From an uncultured marine group I thaumarchaeote (GTDB taxonomy: Archaea; Thermoproteota; Nitrososphaeria; Nitrososphaerales; Nitrosopumilaceae): a stretch of DNA of 55,938 nt. This document shows, piece by piece, positions 41,319-49,739 of this stretch; the first letter of the stretch is position 1, and each line of letters begins with the position of its first letter. Where the stretch lies: NCBI GenBank assembly GCA_902608175.1, contig CACLNC010000002.1:1-55938 (forward strand), read 5' to 3'. The notes under the pieces were generated by a model. It saw only the letters and a program-made list of their open reading frames with translations. It was not told the origin of the DNA and searched no databases. A program made the position numbers and the translations under genes.

Positions 41319-42464
41319 ATGATGAACAAATCAACTGCTTCTATTGGTGGAATTATCGGTGCAGTAGTTATTGTTTTTGTTGTGTTATTTTCTTTCCAGA
41401 ATGTAGAAATTCCAACTACTGAACTTATTGTTTCTAATGGTCATGATGCAACCACAGTAGGTGAGACAATTTCTGGAGCTAAAACAAGTAATCTAAGTTT
41501 AACAGAAATTTTTGAGATTTCAGAGAGTGGTGTAGTGAAAGTTAATGTAGAACGTAATAGTGAAACACAGTTTTTAACGGCTGGTGTTGGTTCTGGTTTT
41601 GTTTATGATGATATTGGTCATATAATTACTAATGATCATGTTATTTATGATGCAAAAAAAATTACCATTACTTTTGTTGATGGTGAAGCTTTTTTGGCAG
41701 AGATAGTTGGTAGTGATCCTTATACTGATATTGCAGTAATAAGAGTAAATTCTACAATCGCAATGCTCAATCCATTATCAATAGGTAACTCTAACAATCT
41801 AAAAGTTGGTGAACAAGTTGCTACAATTGGAAACCCATTTGGTTTATCTGGTTCTATGACTTCTGGAATAGTTAGTCAAATTGGTAGACTTTTGCCACAA
41901 GAAAGTGGATACTCTATACCTGACGTCATTCAAACTGATGCCGCAATAAATCCTGGAAATTCTGGTGGTCCACTATTAAACATGGATGCTAAAGTTGTTG
42001 GGATTAATACTGCAATTCAATCTGCTTCAGGTGAATTTGCTGGTATTGGTTTTGCAGTGCCATCCGCAACTATCAAAAAGATTGTTCCAGTACTAATTGA
42101 AACTGGTGAATTCAAGCATCCATGGATAGGAATTCAAGGACATGATGTTGATCCGGAACTAGCAAAAGTACGTGAGCTAGGTAGTTCTAAGGGATTTCTA
42201 ATAATGGCAGTAATTGAAGGTAGTCCTGCTGATCTTGGAGGGCTTTTGGGAGTTACTGAAACTGTTGAAATTGATGACAGAGAATATCCAATAGATGGAG
42301 ATATTATCATATCAGTAGATGGAATAGAAGTTAGAAAAATTAGTGATATTCTTGTACATTTGCAAAGAAACAAGGTAATTGGTGATTCCATGGAATTAGA
42401 AGTGCTTAGAAATGGGGAAATTCTCGATATCACGATTACATTAGAAGAAAGACGAGATAATTAA
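41319..42464 (+). CDS. HtrA/DegP-type serine protease
   Basis: 381 residues. An N-terminal membrane anchor (about 7-25) is followed by a trypsin-like domain with the full triad: His in ITNDHVIYD, Asp in YTDIAVIRV and Ser in NPGNSGGPLL. A PDZ domain comes next (about 265-370) with the carboxylate loop region KGFLIMAVIEGSPAD. It is probably extracytoplasmic protein quality control. Two adjacent ATG codons (41319, 41322) are possible starts. The gene is 52 bases after the glycosyltransferase and 39 bases before cofG. Confidence 0.94.
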   Translation: MMNKSTASIGGIIGAVVIVFVVLFSFQNVEIPTTELIVSNGHDATTVGETISGAKTSNLSLTEIFEISESGVVKVNVERNSETQFLTAGVGSGFVYDDIGHIITNDHVIYDAKKITITFVDGEAFLAEIVGSDPYTDIAVIRVNSTIAMLNPLSIGNSNNLKVGEQVATIGNPFGLSGSMTSGIVSQIGRLLPQESGYSIPDVIQTDAAINPGNSGGPLLNMDAKVVGINTAIQSASGEFAGIGFAVPSATIKKIVPVLIETGEFKHPWIGIQGHDVDPELAKVRELGSSKGFLIMAVIEGSPADLGGLLGVTETVEIDDREYPIDGDIIISVDGIEVRKISDILVHLQRNKVIGDSMELEVLRNGEILDITITLEERRDN

Positions 42465-42503
42465 CCATAAAAAATTAAGTAGCTGTTTTTTAGAAATTCC
42501 ATC

Positions 42504-43673
42504 ATGAGTAAATTACAATTTGAGCATGATATACTCAATAAAATATTTGATGGTAAAGAAATTTCAAAAGATGAAGCATATCAGGTTTTTCTTAATTCAA
42601 AATCTAAACCAGATCAATTTTTTAGAATAGCAGAAAATATTCGAAATCAATACAAAGGAAAAATAATATCATTTTCAAAAAAATCATTTTTCAATATTCT
42701 AAATCTTTGTAGAGATACTTGTTCATATTGTACGTACAAGGCAGAAATGGATGAATCAAAATTATCCATGATGGGAATTAGTGAAATAAAAAAATTAGCG
42801 GAGTTATCATCTAAATTCAAGTGTACAGAGGCACTACTCGTAACAGGCGAACGCCCTGAACAAAAATATCCACAGGTAACTCGATGGTTGAAAGATCTTG
42901 GATTCTCAAGTACATCTGAATATTTAGTTCATTGTTCTGAACTACTCCTAGAATATGGTTTATTCCCACATACAAATGCGGGAAACCTTACAAAATCAGA
43001 AATGTCTGATCTAAAAAAAACAAATGTGAGTATGGGTCTGATGTTAGAAAACTCTAGCCACAGGCTTTTAGAAAAAGGGATGCCACATCACGATGCACCA
43101 AGCAAAGATCCAAAAGCTAGGATTCAGATTTTAAAAAATGCTGGCGAATTGAAAATACCAATGACTACAGGAATTTTAGTTGGAATAGGAGAAAATGATC
43201 ATGAAGTGATTGATTCTCTTTTTACAATCAAAACACTTCATGAGCAATTTGGAAACATACAAGAGGTAATTTTGCAAAACTTTGAGCCAAAGCAGGATAC
43301 AAAAATGAAAAAACACCCATCTACACCTCAACAATATTTTAAGAGAGTAGTAGCGATGGCGAGAATAATTTTGCCTGAAATGAATATCCAAATTCCACCA
43401 AACCTCTCACCTGTTAATTACAATGACTTTCTTGATGTTGGAATAAATGATTGGGGAGGAATATCTCCAATTACTGCTGACTATGTTAATCCAGAATTCT
43501 CTTGGCCACAAATTAACACATTAGAAAGTAAATGCACTGAACAGGGTTTTGAATTAAAGGCACGATTTCCAGTATATCCAAAATTTATCAAGATGATTAA
43601 TCCTAATCTAAAAGAAAAAATCGAAAAACTTTCTGATAATGAAAACTATGTTAGGAGGAAATTTTGGAGATGA
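42504..43673 (+). CDS. cofG: FO synthase subunit 1 (CofG)
   Basis: 389 residues. The radical SAM cluster motif is CRDTCSYC (CxxxCxxC), with ITFSKK-like upstream and GERPEQKYPQ, LPFHTNAG-like FPHTNAGNLTKSEM and ILQNFEPKQDTKMKKHP blocks typical of CofG. With CofH it makes the FO chromophore of coenzyme F420 from tyrosine and a diaminouracil. Start ATG 42504. The stop TGA overlaps the cofH ATG (ATGA), so the pair is translationally coupled. Confidence 0.95.
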   Translation: MSKLQFEHDILNKIFDGKEISKDEAYQVFLNSKSKPDQFFRIAENIRNQYKGKIISFSKKSFFNILNLCRDTCSYCTYKAEMDESKLSMMGISEIKKLAELSSKFKCTEALLVTGERPEQKYPQVTRWLKDLGFSSTSEYLVHCSELLLEYGLFPHTNAGNLTKSEMSDLKKTNVSMGLMLENSSHRLLEKGMPHHDAPSKDPKARIQILKNAGELKIPMTTGILVGIGENDHEVIDSLFTIKTLHEQFGNIQEVILQNFEPKQDTKMKKHPSTPQQYFKRVVAMARIILPEMNIQIPPNLSPVNYNDFLDVGINDWGGISPITADYVNPEFSWPQINTLESKCTEQGFELKARFPVYPKFIKMINPNLKEKIEKLSDNENYVRRKFWR

Positions 43674-44926
43674 CTTTAGAAACTACAAATTTGGATTCAA
43701 AACTTAAACAGGCAGATCCAATCATTGCTGGAATACTAAACAACGCATTATCAGAAAAGGAAATCGATATAAAAGATTCTGTAATGTTATTTTCCGCAAA
43801 AGGAATTGAACTTGAACTTGTGTGTTCCGTAGCTGATGAACTTAGAAAAAGAAGAGTAGGGGATGTTGTGACATATGTTGTAAACAGAAACATCAATTTC
43901 ACAAATGTCTGTATAAAGCAATGTGGCTTTTGTGCATTCAGCAGAGATTTCAGGGAAGAAGAAGGTTATCTTCTACCAATAGAAGAAATAGTTAGAAGAG
44001 CCAAGGAGGCGCATGAATTAGGTGCGACGGAAGTTTGCATACAGGCTGGTCTCCCACCTGACATGGATGGAGAACTATATGAAAAAATTTGTCGTGAGAT
44101 AAAGAAAGAAATTCCAAAGATGCACATTCATGGATTTTCACCTGAAGAGATTTTGTATGGAGCAACAACAAACGGTATTACAATAAGAGACTACCTTTTG
44201 AGATTAAAAAATGCTGGTGTGGATACGATTCCAGGTACGTCAGCTGAAATTTTAGATCAAAGAATGCGTGATAAAATTTCGCCAGGTAGAATTTCTGTTA
44301 AGGACTGGATTAAGGTTATCAAAACTGCTCACAAAATTGGGATAAGGTCAACGTCAACTATGATGTATGGTCACATGGAAAGTTATGTAGACCGTGCCAA
44401 TCACATTGGGATCATTCGTAAAATACAGAAGGAGACTGGAGGATTTACCGAATTTGTGCCGCTCAATTTCGTACACACAGAAGCGCCCATGTACAAACAT
44501 GGTTTACACAAGGGAATTCAACCTGGCGCTGATTCAGACGATATAATGCTGACACATGCGGTTTCCAGAATCATGTTGAACAACTGCATCGACAACATAC
44601 AGATGTCATGGGTAAAAACGGGTGAAAAAATGTCACAGCAACTATTGAAATGTGGCGCAAACGACTTTGGAGGAACACTGATCAATGAAAGCATCTCAAC
44701 TGCTGCAGGCTCACAGCATGGTCAACTATTGAAGCCAAAGCAAATCCGACACCTTGTCAGAGACGTTGGCAGGATTCCCGCAGAGAGAAACACCACATAC
44801 AAAATACTCAAGACGTTTGAAAATGAACCACACGAGGAAATTTTAGATGATGTAGACGACACATCAAAGTTTGGTTCTTACTTTGATCTGATCAAAATTA
44901 AAAAATTCAGATACGAAAGAACCTAA
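43670..44926 (+). CDS. cofH: FO synthase subunit 2 (CofH)
   Basis: 418 residues from ATG 43670, which overlaps the cofG stop and has a GGAGG Shine-Dalgarno-like sequence at 43654-43658; the frame also opens at a TTG at 43664. The radical SAM motif is CIKQCGFCAF, with HIHGFSPEEI, PGTSAEILDQRMRDKISPGR and the STMMYGHMESYVDR block of CofH/MqnE relatives. It joins tyrosine to the diaminouracil precursor of FO. The 3' half is clearly more GC-rich than its neighbours. The last 4 bases overlap the convergent antiporter gene. Confidence 0.95.
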   Translation: MTLETTNLDSKLKQADPIIAGILNNALSEKEIDIKDSVMLFSAKGIELELVCSVADELRKRRVGDVVTYVVNRNINFTNVCIKQCGFCAFSRDFREEEGYLLPIEEIVRRAKEAHELGATEVCIQAGLPPDMDGELYEKICREIKKEIPKMHIHGFSPEEILYGATTNGITIRDYLLRLKNAGVDTIPGTSAEILDQRMRDKISPGRISVKDWIKVIKTAHKIGIRSTSTMMYGHMESYVDRANHIGIIRKIQKETGGFTEFVPLNFVHTEAPMYKHGLHKGIQPGADSDDIMLTHAVSRIMLNNCIDNIQMSWVKTGEKMSQQLLKCGANDFGGTLINESISTAAGSQHGQLLKPKQIRHLVRDVGRIPAERNTTYKILKTFENEPHEEILDDVDDTSKFGSYFDLIKIKKFRYERT

Positions 44927-45885
44927 AGTAGTAAAGTGTAGCCAAGATACACTACATATGCAATTGCTAAACCAACCCCAACTGGTCTTGGGATATATTT
45001 TCTTAATCCTATAAACAAGACTAAACTAAATGCAATCATGATATAGAAATCAGTAAATGCATCAGCAATAACAGGAATTCCTACAATTGTTCCTGCAACA
45101 CCGCCTATAAAGAGAATATTGTATATATTGCTACCAACAATATTACCAATTCCAATATCCATTTGTTTTTTTCTTATAGCAATGATTGATGTAACTAATT
45201 CAGGAAGTGAAGTGCCAATTGCAATGATTGTAATGCCTATTACCATTTGAGATATTCCAAGACTTTCTGCAATTGATACAGCACTATCAATAGTAAGTTG
45301 GCCACCAATGAATAATAGAATAGCACCAATGAAAACAAAACCTAGAGCACGTGGTACATTTGTTATATGAAATTTTGATAATGCCATTTCACTTTCTGGA
45401 TCCTCATTTTCTACATCATCACCAACTGGATTCTGCTTTTTTGCAGTTTTTATTGTATAGATACTAAATGCGATTAGACCAGCAAGCAATATCACACCAT
45501 CAATTTGTGAAATTTCTCCATCGTATGATAATACTACTAGAAGTAATGAAACACCAATCATTATTGGAAGCCACCTTCGAGTTGTAATTTTTCTCATTGC
45601 AAGCGGAGCAAATATTGCAGAAATTCCGATTACCATTCCAACATTACTAATATTGCTTCCAACAATATTTCCCAAAATCAGTTCTGTATGTGATCCAATT
45701 GCAGCAATTATACTTGTAGCGAGCTCTGGTGTTGATGTTCCATATGCTACAACAGTTAATCCAATAACAATACTACTAACTTGCAGTTTTTTTGCAAGCG
45801 CAACACTTCCTAATACAAGAGCATATCCACCAAAACATAAAATGACTAATCCACCGATAATTATTCCAATATCGATGGCTACCAT
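44923..45885 (-). CDS. CaCA-family calcium/sodium antiporter-like transporter
   Basis: 320 residues, about ten membrane helices, with the two inverted alpha repeats intact: GTSTPELATSIIAAIGSH...GNIVGSNISN and GTSLPELVTSIIAIRKK...GNIVGSNIYN. These glutamates and asparagines bind Ca2+ and Na+ in YrbG/NCX_Mj. It exports Ca2+, or another cation, in exchange for Na+ or H+. An acidic central loop (ENEDPESE) separates the halves. Start ATG 45885. The 164-base region upstream holds a hairpin and the operator of the next gene. Confidence 0.94.
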   Translation of the reverse strand: MVAIDIGIIIGGLVILCFGGYALVLGSVALAKKLQVSSIVIGLTVVAYGTSTPELATSIIAAIGSHTELILGNIVGSNISNVGMVIGISAIFAPLAMRKITTRRWLPIMIGVSLLLVVLSYDGEISQIDGVILLAGLIAFSIYTIKTAKKQNPVGDDVENEDPESEMALSKFHITNVPRALGFVFIGAILLFIGGQLTIDSAVSIAESLGISQMVIGITIIAIGTSLPELVTSIIAIRKKQMDIGIGNIVGSNIYNILFIGGVAGTIVGIPVIADAFTDFYIMIAFSLVLFIGLRKYIPRPVGVGLAIAYVVYLGYTLLL

Positions 45886-45946
45886 AATGATATTTTGGAA
45901 ATACCTTGTTTAAACCACATACTTTATTCAATTTTTACAATTCTAA

Positions 45947-45978
45947 CAATCAATCTAGATCCCACGACTAGTTGATTG
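45947..45978. other. Intergenic hairpin between antiporter and winged-helix gene
   Basis: CAATCAATCTAG (45947-45958) pairs with CTAGTTGATTG (45968-45978), 11 pairs with one bulged T, around a 9-base loop. It lies 62 bases upstream of the antiporter start. Could be a cis element for either gene. Confidence 0.4.
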
Positions 45979-46012
45979 AGAAAACAAGTAGAATAGCTCA
46001 ACAAAATCTTAG

Positions 46013-46027
46013 TTAAATATTAATAAA
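46013..46027 (+). promoter_or_regulatory. TATA-like box of winged-helix gene
   Basis: TTAAATATTAATAAA is centred about 30 bases upstream of the ATG at 46050, consistent with a leaderless mRNA starting near the palindrome at 46033-46051. Confidence 0.5.
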
Positions 46028-46032
46028 GTAAT

Positions 46033-46051
46033 ATACCGTACTATACGGTAT
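46033..46051. promoter_or_regulatory. Perfect 19-base palindrome overlapping the start codon: probable autoregulatory operator
   Basis: ATACCGTA, spacer CTA, TACGGTAT. The right arm includes the first two bases of the ATG at 46050. The size and symmetry fit a dimeric winged-helix repressor. Because the TATA-like box is about 30 bases upstream, the site would cover the transcription start. Confidence 0.7.
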
Positions 46052-46397
46052 GAAGGCAAGATTAACATATGTTCCAATCGAGGTTGCAGAGCAGTTTGAT
46101 GATTTCATTATTTACAGAGATGAGGAAGTATTAGATGCTGTAAAGGCAAGAACAAGAGATTTTAGCACACTTTCATTATTGAAGCTACTTTATCAGGTTA
46201 AATCCAATCCCATGACCTTTTCTGATCTATATACAAAATCAAAGATAAGGATGAAAAGATCCTTCCTAAATTACATTGATCTTTGTTTAAAGTACAATTT
46301 TCTTAAAAAAGAAGCTGTAGGACCAAATGTCATATACTCAATTACAGATAACGGTTCAATTATGCTAAATCTGTTTATGCAAAAGAAGAGTAATTAA
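46050..46397 (+). CDS. Winged-helix transcription regulator
   Basis: 115 residues. The segment FSTLSLLKLLYQVKSNPMTF, then DLYTKSKIRMKRSFLNYIDL (recognition helix), then FLKKEAVGPNVIYSITDNG (wing), fits the archaeal winged-helix pattern of COG3432-like regulators. A 45-residue N-terminal extension (RLTYVPIEVAEQFDDFIIY) may sense a ligand or form dimers. A perfect palindrome overlaps its start codon, suggesting self-repression. It is 22 bases upstream of the second PAC2 gene, so both may be controlled together. Confidence 0.85.
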   Translation: MKARLTYVPIEVAEQFDDFIIYRDEEVLDAVKARTRDFSTLSLLKLLYQVKSNPMTFSDLYTKSKIRMKRSFLNYIDLCLKYNFLKKEAVGPNVIYSITDNGSIMLNLFMQKKSN

Positions 46398-46419
46398 AGA
46401 AAGTAAAATAATCAAAGTG

Positions 46420-47148
46420 ATGAAGCAGGATGATTTTCCAAGTGCTGAGATCCATGAAACGAAAAAAATCCAATATAACAACCCAATAATTTTTGCAGGT
46501 TTCGTAGGAGCAGGTTTAGTTGGAACGATATCAGTGAATCATATAATAAATGAATTAAAAATGAAAGAAGTTGGATTTATGCGCTCAAAGCATCTCCCTC
46601 CATCAACAGTTTTTATGCAAGGAAGATTAAGACATCCATTTCGATTTTATGCAAATGATGATGGTTCTATCTGTGCAATAATTTGTGAAATTATAATTAG
46701 TCTTGAAGGACTGTATGCAATTGCCTCATCAATTTTAGAATGGGCAGAAAAGAAGGGCTCTAATGAAATAGTAGTTTTAGATGGTATAGCTAGCTCAAAA
46801 CATGACAACAAAACATTTTGTGCCGCAGAGGCTGATCTATGTAGAATAATGGAAAACAATGGAATTGAAATGATTCCACAAGGATTCATCACTGGGATAT
46901 CTGGTGGTATTTTGAATGAGTGTCTGGTAAGAGAAATTCGTGGTGTGACACTTTTAGTTAGAGCCAATGAAAAGTCTCCGGATCCATTAGCGGCTAATAC
47001 ATTACTAAATTCAATGATTAAGGCATACGGAATGAAAATAGATGCAAAGGAATTGAAAAATCAACAAAAACAGATTGGTAAAGATTTCAAAGAACTTTCG
47101 GAAAAATATACGGAACATAAAAAAATAGATTCAAGTATGTACATGTGA
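46420..47148 (+). CDS. PAC2-family proteasome assembly chaperone (second copy)
   Basis: 242 residues from ATG 46420; a GTG one codon earlier is an alternative. The PAC2 pattern includes IIFAGFVGAGLVGTISVNHI, EIIISLEGLYAIASSILEWA and GISGGILNECLVREIRG. The C-terminal tail is charged (KNQQKQIGKDFKELSEKY), as in the first copy at 2297, but overall they are well diverged, like the archaeal PbaA/PbaB pair. It follows the winged-helix regulator by 22 bases and precedes purM by 10 bases. Confidence 0.85.
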   Translation: MKQDDFPSAEIHETKKIQYNNPIIFAGFVGAGLVGTISVNHIINELKMKEVGFMRSKHLPPSTVFMQGRLRHPFRFYANDDGSICAIICEIIISLEGLYAIASSILEWAEKKGSNEIVVLDGIASSKHDNKTFCAAEADLCRIMENNGIEMIPQGFITGISGGILNECLVREIRGVTLLVRANEKSPDPLAANTLLNSMIKAYGMKIDAKELKNQQKQIGKDFKELSEKYTEHKKIDSSMYM

Positions 47149-47158
47149 TGTGTAAATT

Positions 47159-48178
47159 ATGATAAGTTACAAAAAAGTGGGTGTAGATATCAATGAAATT
47201 AAAAAAAGCCAACAAGCAATTGGAAAGATCATCGCATCTACACACAACTACCAGAAAAAGGCAAAAATGACACATGGATTTGGTCATTATGCTGGAATTG
47301 TAGAAATTCCAGGAGGAAAATTACTAGCTACACATACTGATGGTGTTGGAACAAAAGTCCTAATTGCTAATAAAATGCAAAAATTTGATACTATTGGTAT
47401 TGATTGTGTTGCCATGAATGTTAATGACATTATATGTATTGGTGCAACACCAATTTCATTTGTTGATTATATTGCTGCTAATAAAAATAAACAACAAATT
47501 TTTAAAAAAATTGTAAAAGGTCTAGCAGTTGGTGCAAAAAAAGCTAATGTCCCAATAATTGGTGGTGAAACAGCAATAATGCCTGACTTATTTGCCGGTA
47601 AAGATTTTGCATTTGACTTAGCTGGTGCTATAGTAGGACTATTATCAAAAAAAGAAATGATTCTTGGTAAATCAATAAAGACTAAAGATGTGATAATTGG
47701 TGTGAAGAGTTCTGGCTTGCATTCAAATGGTTATTCGCTTGCTAGAAATGCATTATTAAAAAAATTCTCTTTAAGAGATAAAATCAGGGGTATTGGAACA
47801 TTAGGAAATGCCCTACTTTCCCCAACAGAAATTTATGTAAAACCAGTTCTAGAATCAAATCAAAAATGTAAGATACATGGATTAGCACACATTACAGGAG
47901 GATCATTTACAAAACTTCTTCGTCTAAAGAACATTGGGTATGATCTTGATCAATTACCAAAAACTCCACCACTTATGAAATTAATCCAAGATTGTGGGGT
48001 TAAAACTGATGAAATGTATAAGACATTCAACATGGGAATAGGATTTTGTGTTATTGCGCCGCAAAATGAAGTCAAAAAAATACGAAAAATCTTCAAAAAA
48101 CATAAAATGATCACATATGAGATCGGAAAAATAATTAGCAAGAAAGGGGTCTTTATAAATTCAAAAAAAATCGCCTAA
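47159..48178 (+). CDS. purM: Phosphoribosylformylglycinamidine cyclo-ligase
   Basis: 339 residues, the normal PurM length. It begins MISYKKVGVDI and has the blocks THTDGVGTKVLIA, NVNDIICIGATPISFVDY and GGETAIMPDLF of the PurM/AIR synthetase fold, plus GLHSNGYSLAR. It closes the imidazole ring in purine synthesis using ATP. It sits 10 bases after the PAC2 gene, so the two are probably co-transcribed despite unrelated roles. Start ATG 47159. Confidence 0.96.
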   Translation: MISYKKVGVDINEIKKSQQAIGKIIASTHNYQKKAKMTHGFGHYAGIVEIPGGKLLATHTDGVGTKVLIANKMQKFDTIGIDCVAMNVNDIICIGATPISFVDYIAANKNKQQIFKKIVKGLAVGAKKANVPIIGGETAIMPDLFAGKDFAFDLAGAIVGLLSKKEMILGKSIKTKDVIIGVKSSGLHSNGYSLARNALLKKFSLRDKIRGIGTLGNALLSPTEIYVKPVLESNQKCKIHGLAHITGGSFTKLLRLKNIGYDLDQLPKTPPLMKLIQDCGVKTDEMYKTFNMGIGFCVIAPQNEVKKIRKIFKKHKMITYEIGKIISKKGVFINSKKIA

Positions 48179-48247
48179 GTAATTAGACTAAACCTAAGAA
48201 AAAAATTATCTAGATATCATCAAATATACCATTTTCTTGGATTTAAT

Positions 48248-49690
48248 ATGTCAGAAGTAGATGTCCCATCTCATTTTACGATGAAAGGTCTTGCTATAGC
48301 GCTCGCAGGAACTGCTATTCTTACTGTCATGATATTCACACTTCCAGACATCATAGGCTTGGAACTAACAATTGCAATGATGGCTACATTATCAGTTTTG
48401 ATGGGAATGTATGTCATTTTGATTACAGAGATCATTCATCGAACTTCGCTGGCCTTGGTTGGCGCATTAATTATCGTAATTGTTCTGTTTTCGGTTGGGG
48501 TACTTGAGCCGCATGATACTGTTGATTTTGTAATTGGGTCGATTGATTTCAACACTATAGGCTTACTGTTAGGAATGATGCTAATTGTTGGAGTACTTGG
48601 TGAGACTGGTATATTCCAATACATCGGCATAAAGGCTGCAAAGGCGTCTGGTGGAAATATCTGGAAGTTACTAATCTTACTTTCAGTCATCACTGCAGTC
48701 GGTTCTGCATTTCTGGACAATGTTACTATGGTCCTTCTTATGGTTCCAGTTACAATCTCTGTTGCAAAAATTCTAAACATCAAACCAGTCTTTTTGATTC
48801 TAGCTGAAATATTTGCATCGAATATTGGTGGTGCAACAACACTGATTGGTGACCCACCAAACATTATGATTGGCTCTGCTGCTAATATTTCATTTATAGA
48901 CTTTGCATGGCATATGACACCGGAAATAATTATTACACTTGCCTTTTCATTTTTACTTTTCAAAATGATGTTTAGGAAAGAACTAAAACAAAAACCTGAG
49001 AACCTTGATAAATTACAACAGCTAAATGAGAGAGATGAAATAAAGGACATGGTATTGCTCAAAAAATCAGCAATAATTCTTGGCGCTGTAATCATTATGT
49101 TTATGTTACATGGTATGCTTCATCTAGAAGTTGCAGTTATTGCACTGGGTGGTGCGGCAGTACTCCTTGTTGTCACAGGCATACAACCGTTTAAAGCACT
49201 CCACCATGTTGAATGGCCGACGCTGTTATTTTTCTCAGGTCTGTTTGTGATAGTTCACGGTGTAGAAGCATCAGGAGCATTGGAGGTTCTTGCACATCAA
49301 GCTGTAAATCTTACTCAGGGAGATCTTGCGGCAAGTATATTCACTATAGTATTTACTTCTGCTTTCGCGTCTGCTTTCGTTGATAATATACCGTTCACTG
49401 CAACAATGATCCCGATAATAGAAAACATTTCAGCAGATCCTATGTTTGTAAATACACTATCACAGTTCGACTTTAATCCATTATGGTACGCTCTTGCATT
49501 CGGTGCTGACCTAGGAGGAAATGGAACATTGATTGGTGCTAGTGCAAATCTAGTTGCAGTGGCAGTGGCTGAAAAGTTTGGAGTTAGAATAATGTTCAGA
49601 GAATTCCTGATCAAAGGCATGCCAATAATGATTGCTACAACAGTAGTTGCTTCGGTTGCATTCTATATCAGATTGCTATATTTTTACTAA
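48248..49690 (+). CDS. NhaD/ArsB-family (ion transporter superfamily) membrane transporter
   Basis: 480 residues with about eleven membrane helices and two pseudo-repeats. Characteristic loops are FLDNVTMVLLMVPVTI with GGATTLIGDPPNIMIG, and FVDNIPFTATMIPI with GADLGGNGTLIGASANL. This is the arrangement of NhaD sodium/proton antiporters, ArsB and related carriers; the transported ion is not certain. Base composition is visibly more GC-rich than the surroundings in its 3' half. Start ATG 48248. Confidence 0.9.
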   Translation: MSEVDVPSHFTMKGLAIALAGTAILTVMIFTLPDIIGLELTIAMMATLSVLMGMYVILITEIIHRTSLALVGALIIVIVLFSVGVLEPHDTVDFVIGSIDFNTIGLLLGMMLIVGVLGETGIFQYIGIKAAKASGGNIWKLLILLSVITAVGSAFLDNVTMVLLMVPVTISVAKILNIKPVFLILAEIFASNIGGATTLIGDPPNIMIGSAANISFIDFAWHMTPEIIITLAFSFLLFKMMFRKELKQKPENLDKLQQLNERDEIKDMVLLKKSAIILGAVIIMFMLHGMLHLEVAVIALGGAAVLLVVTGIQPFKALHHVEWPTLLFFSGLFVIVHGVEASGALEVLAHQAVNLTQGDLAASIFTIVFTSAFASAFVDNIPFTATMIPIIENISADPMFVNTLSQFDFNPLWYALAFGADLGGNGTLIGASANLVAVAVAEKFGVRIMFREFLIKGMPIMIATTVVASVAFYIRLLYFY

Positions 49691-49739
49691 AAAAATAGAT
49701 GAAAATTATTTAAATTCAAGTACGTTCACAAAAACCGAT

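Noticed and set aside
49647-49739. Longer start for the lysine-rich protein
   Set aside because: It would overlap the transporter gene by 44 bases, and a TATA-like box sits 28 bases before the ATG at 49740.
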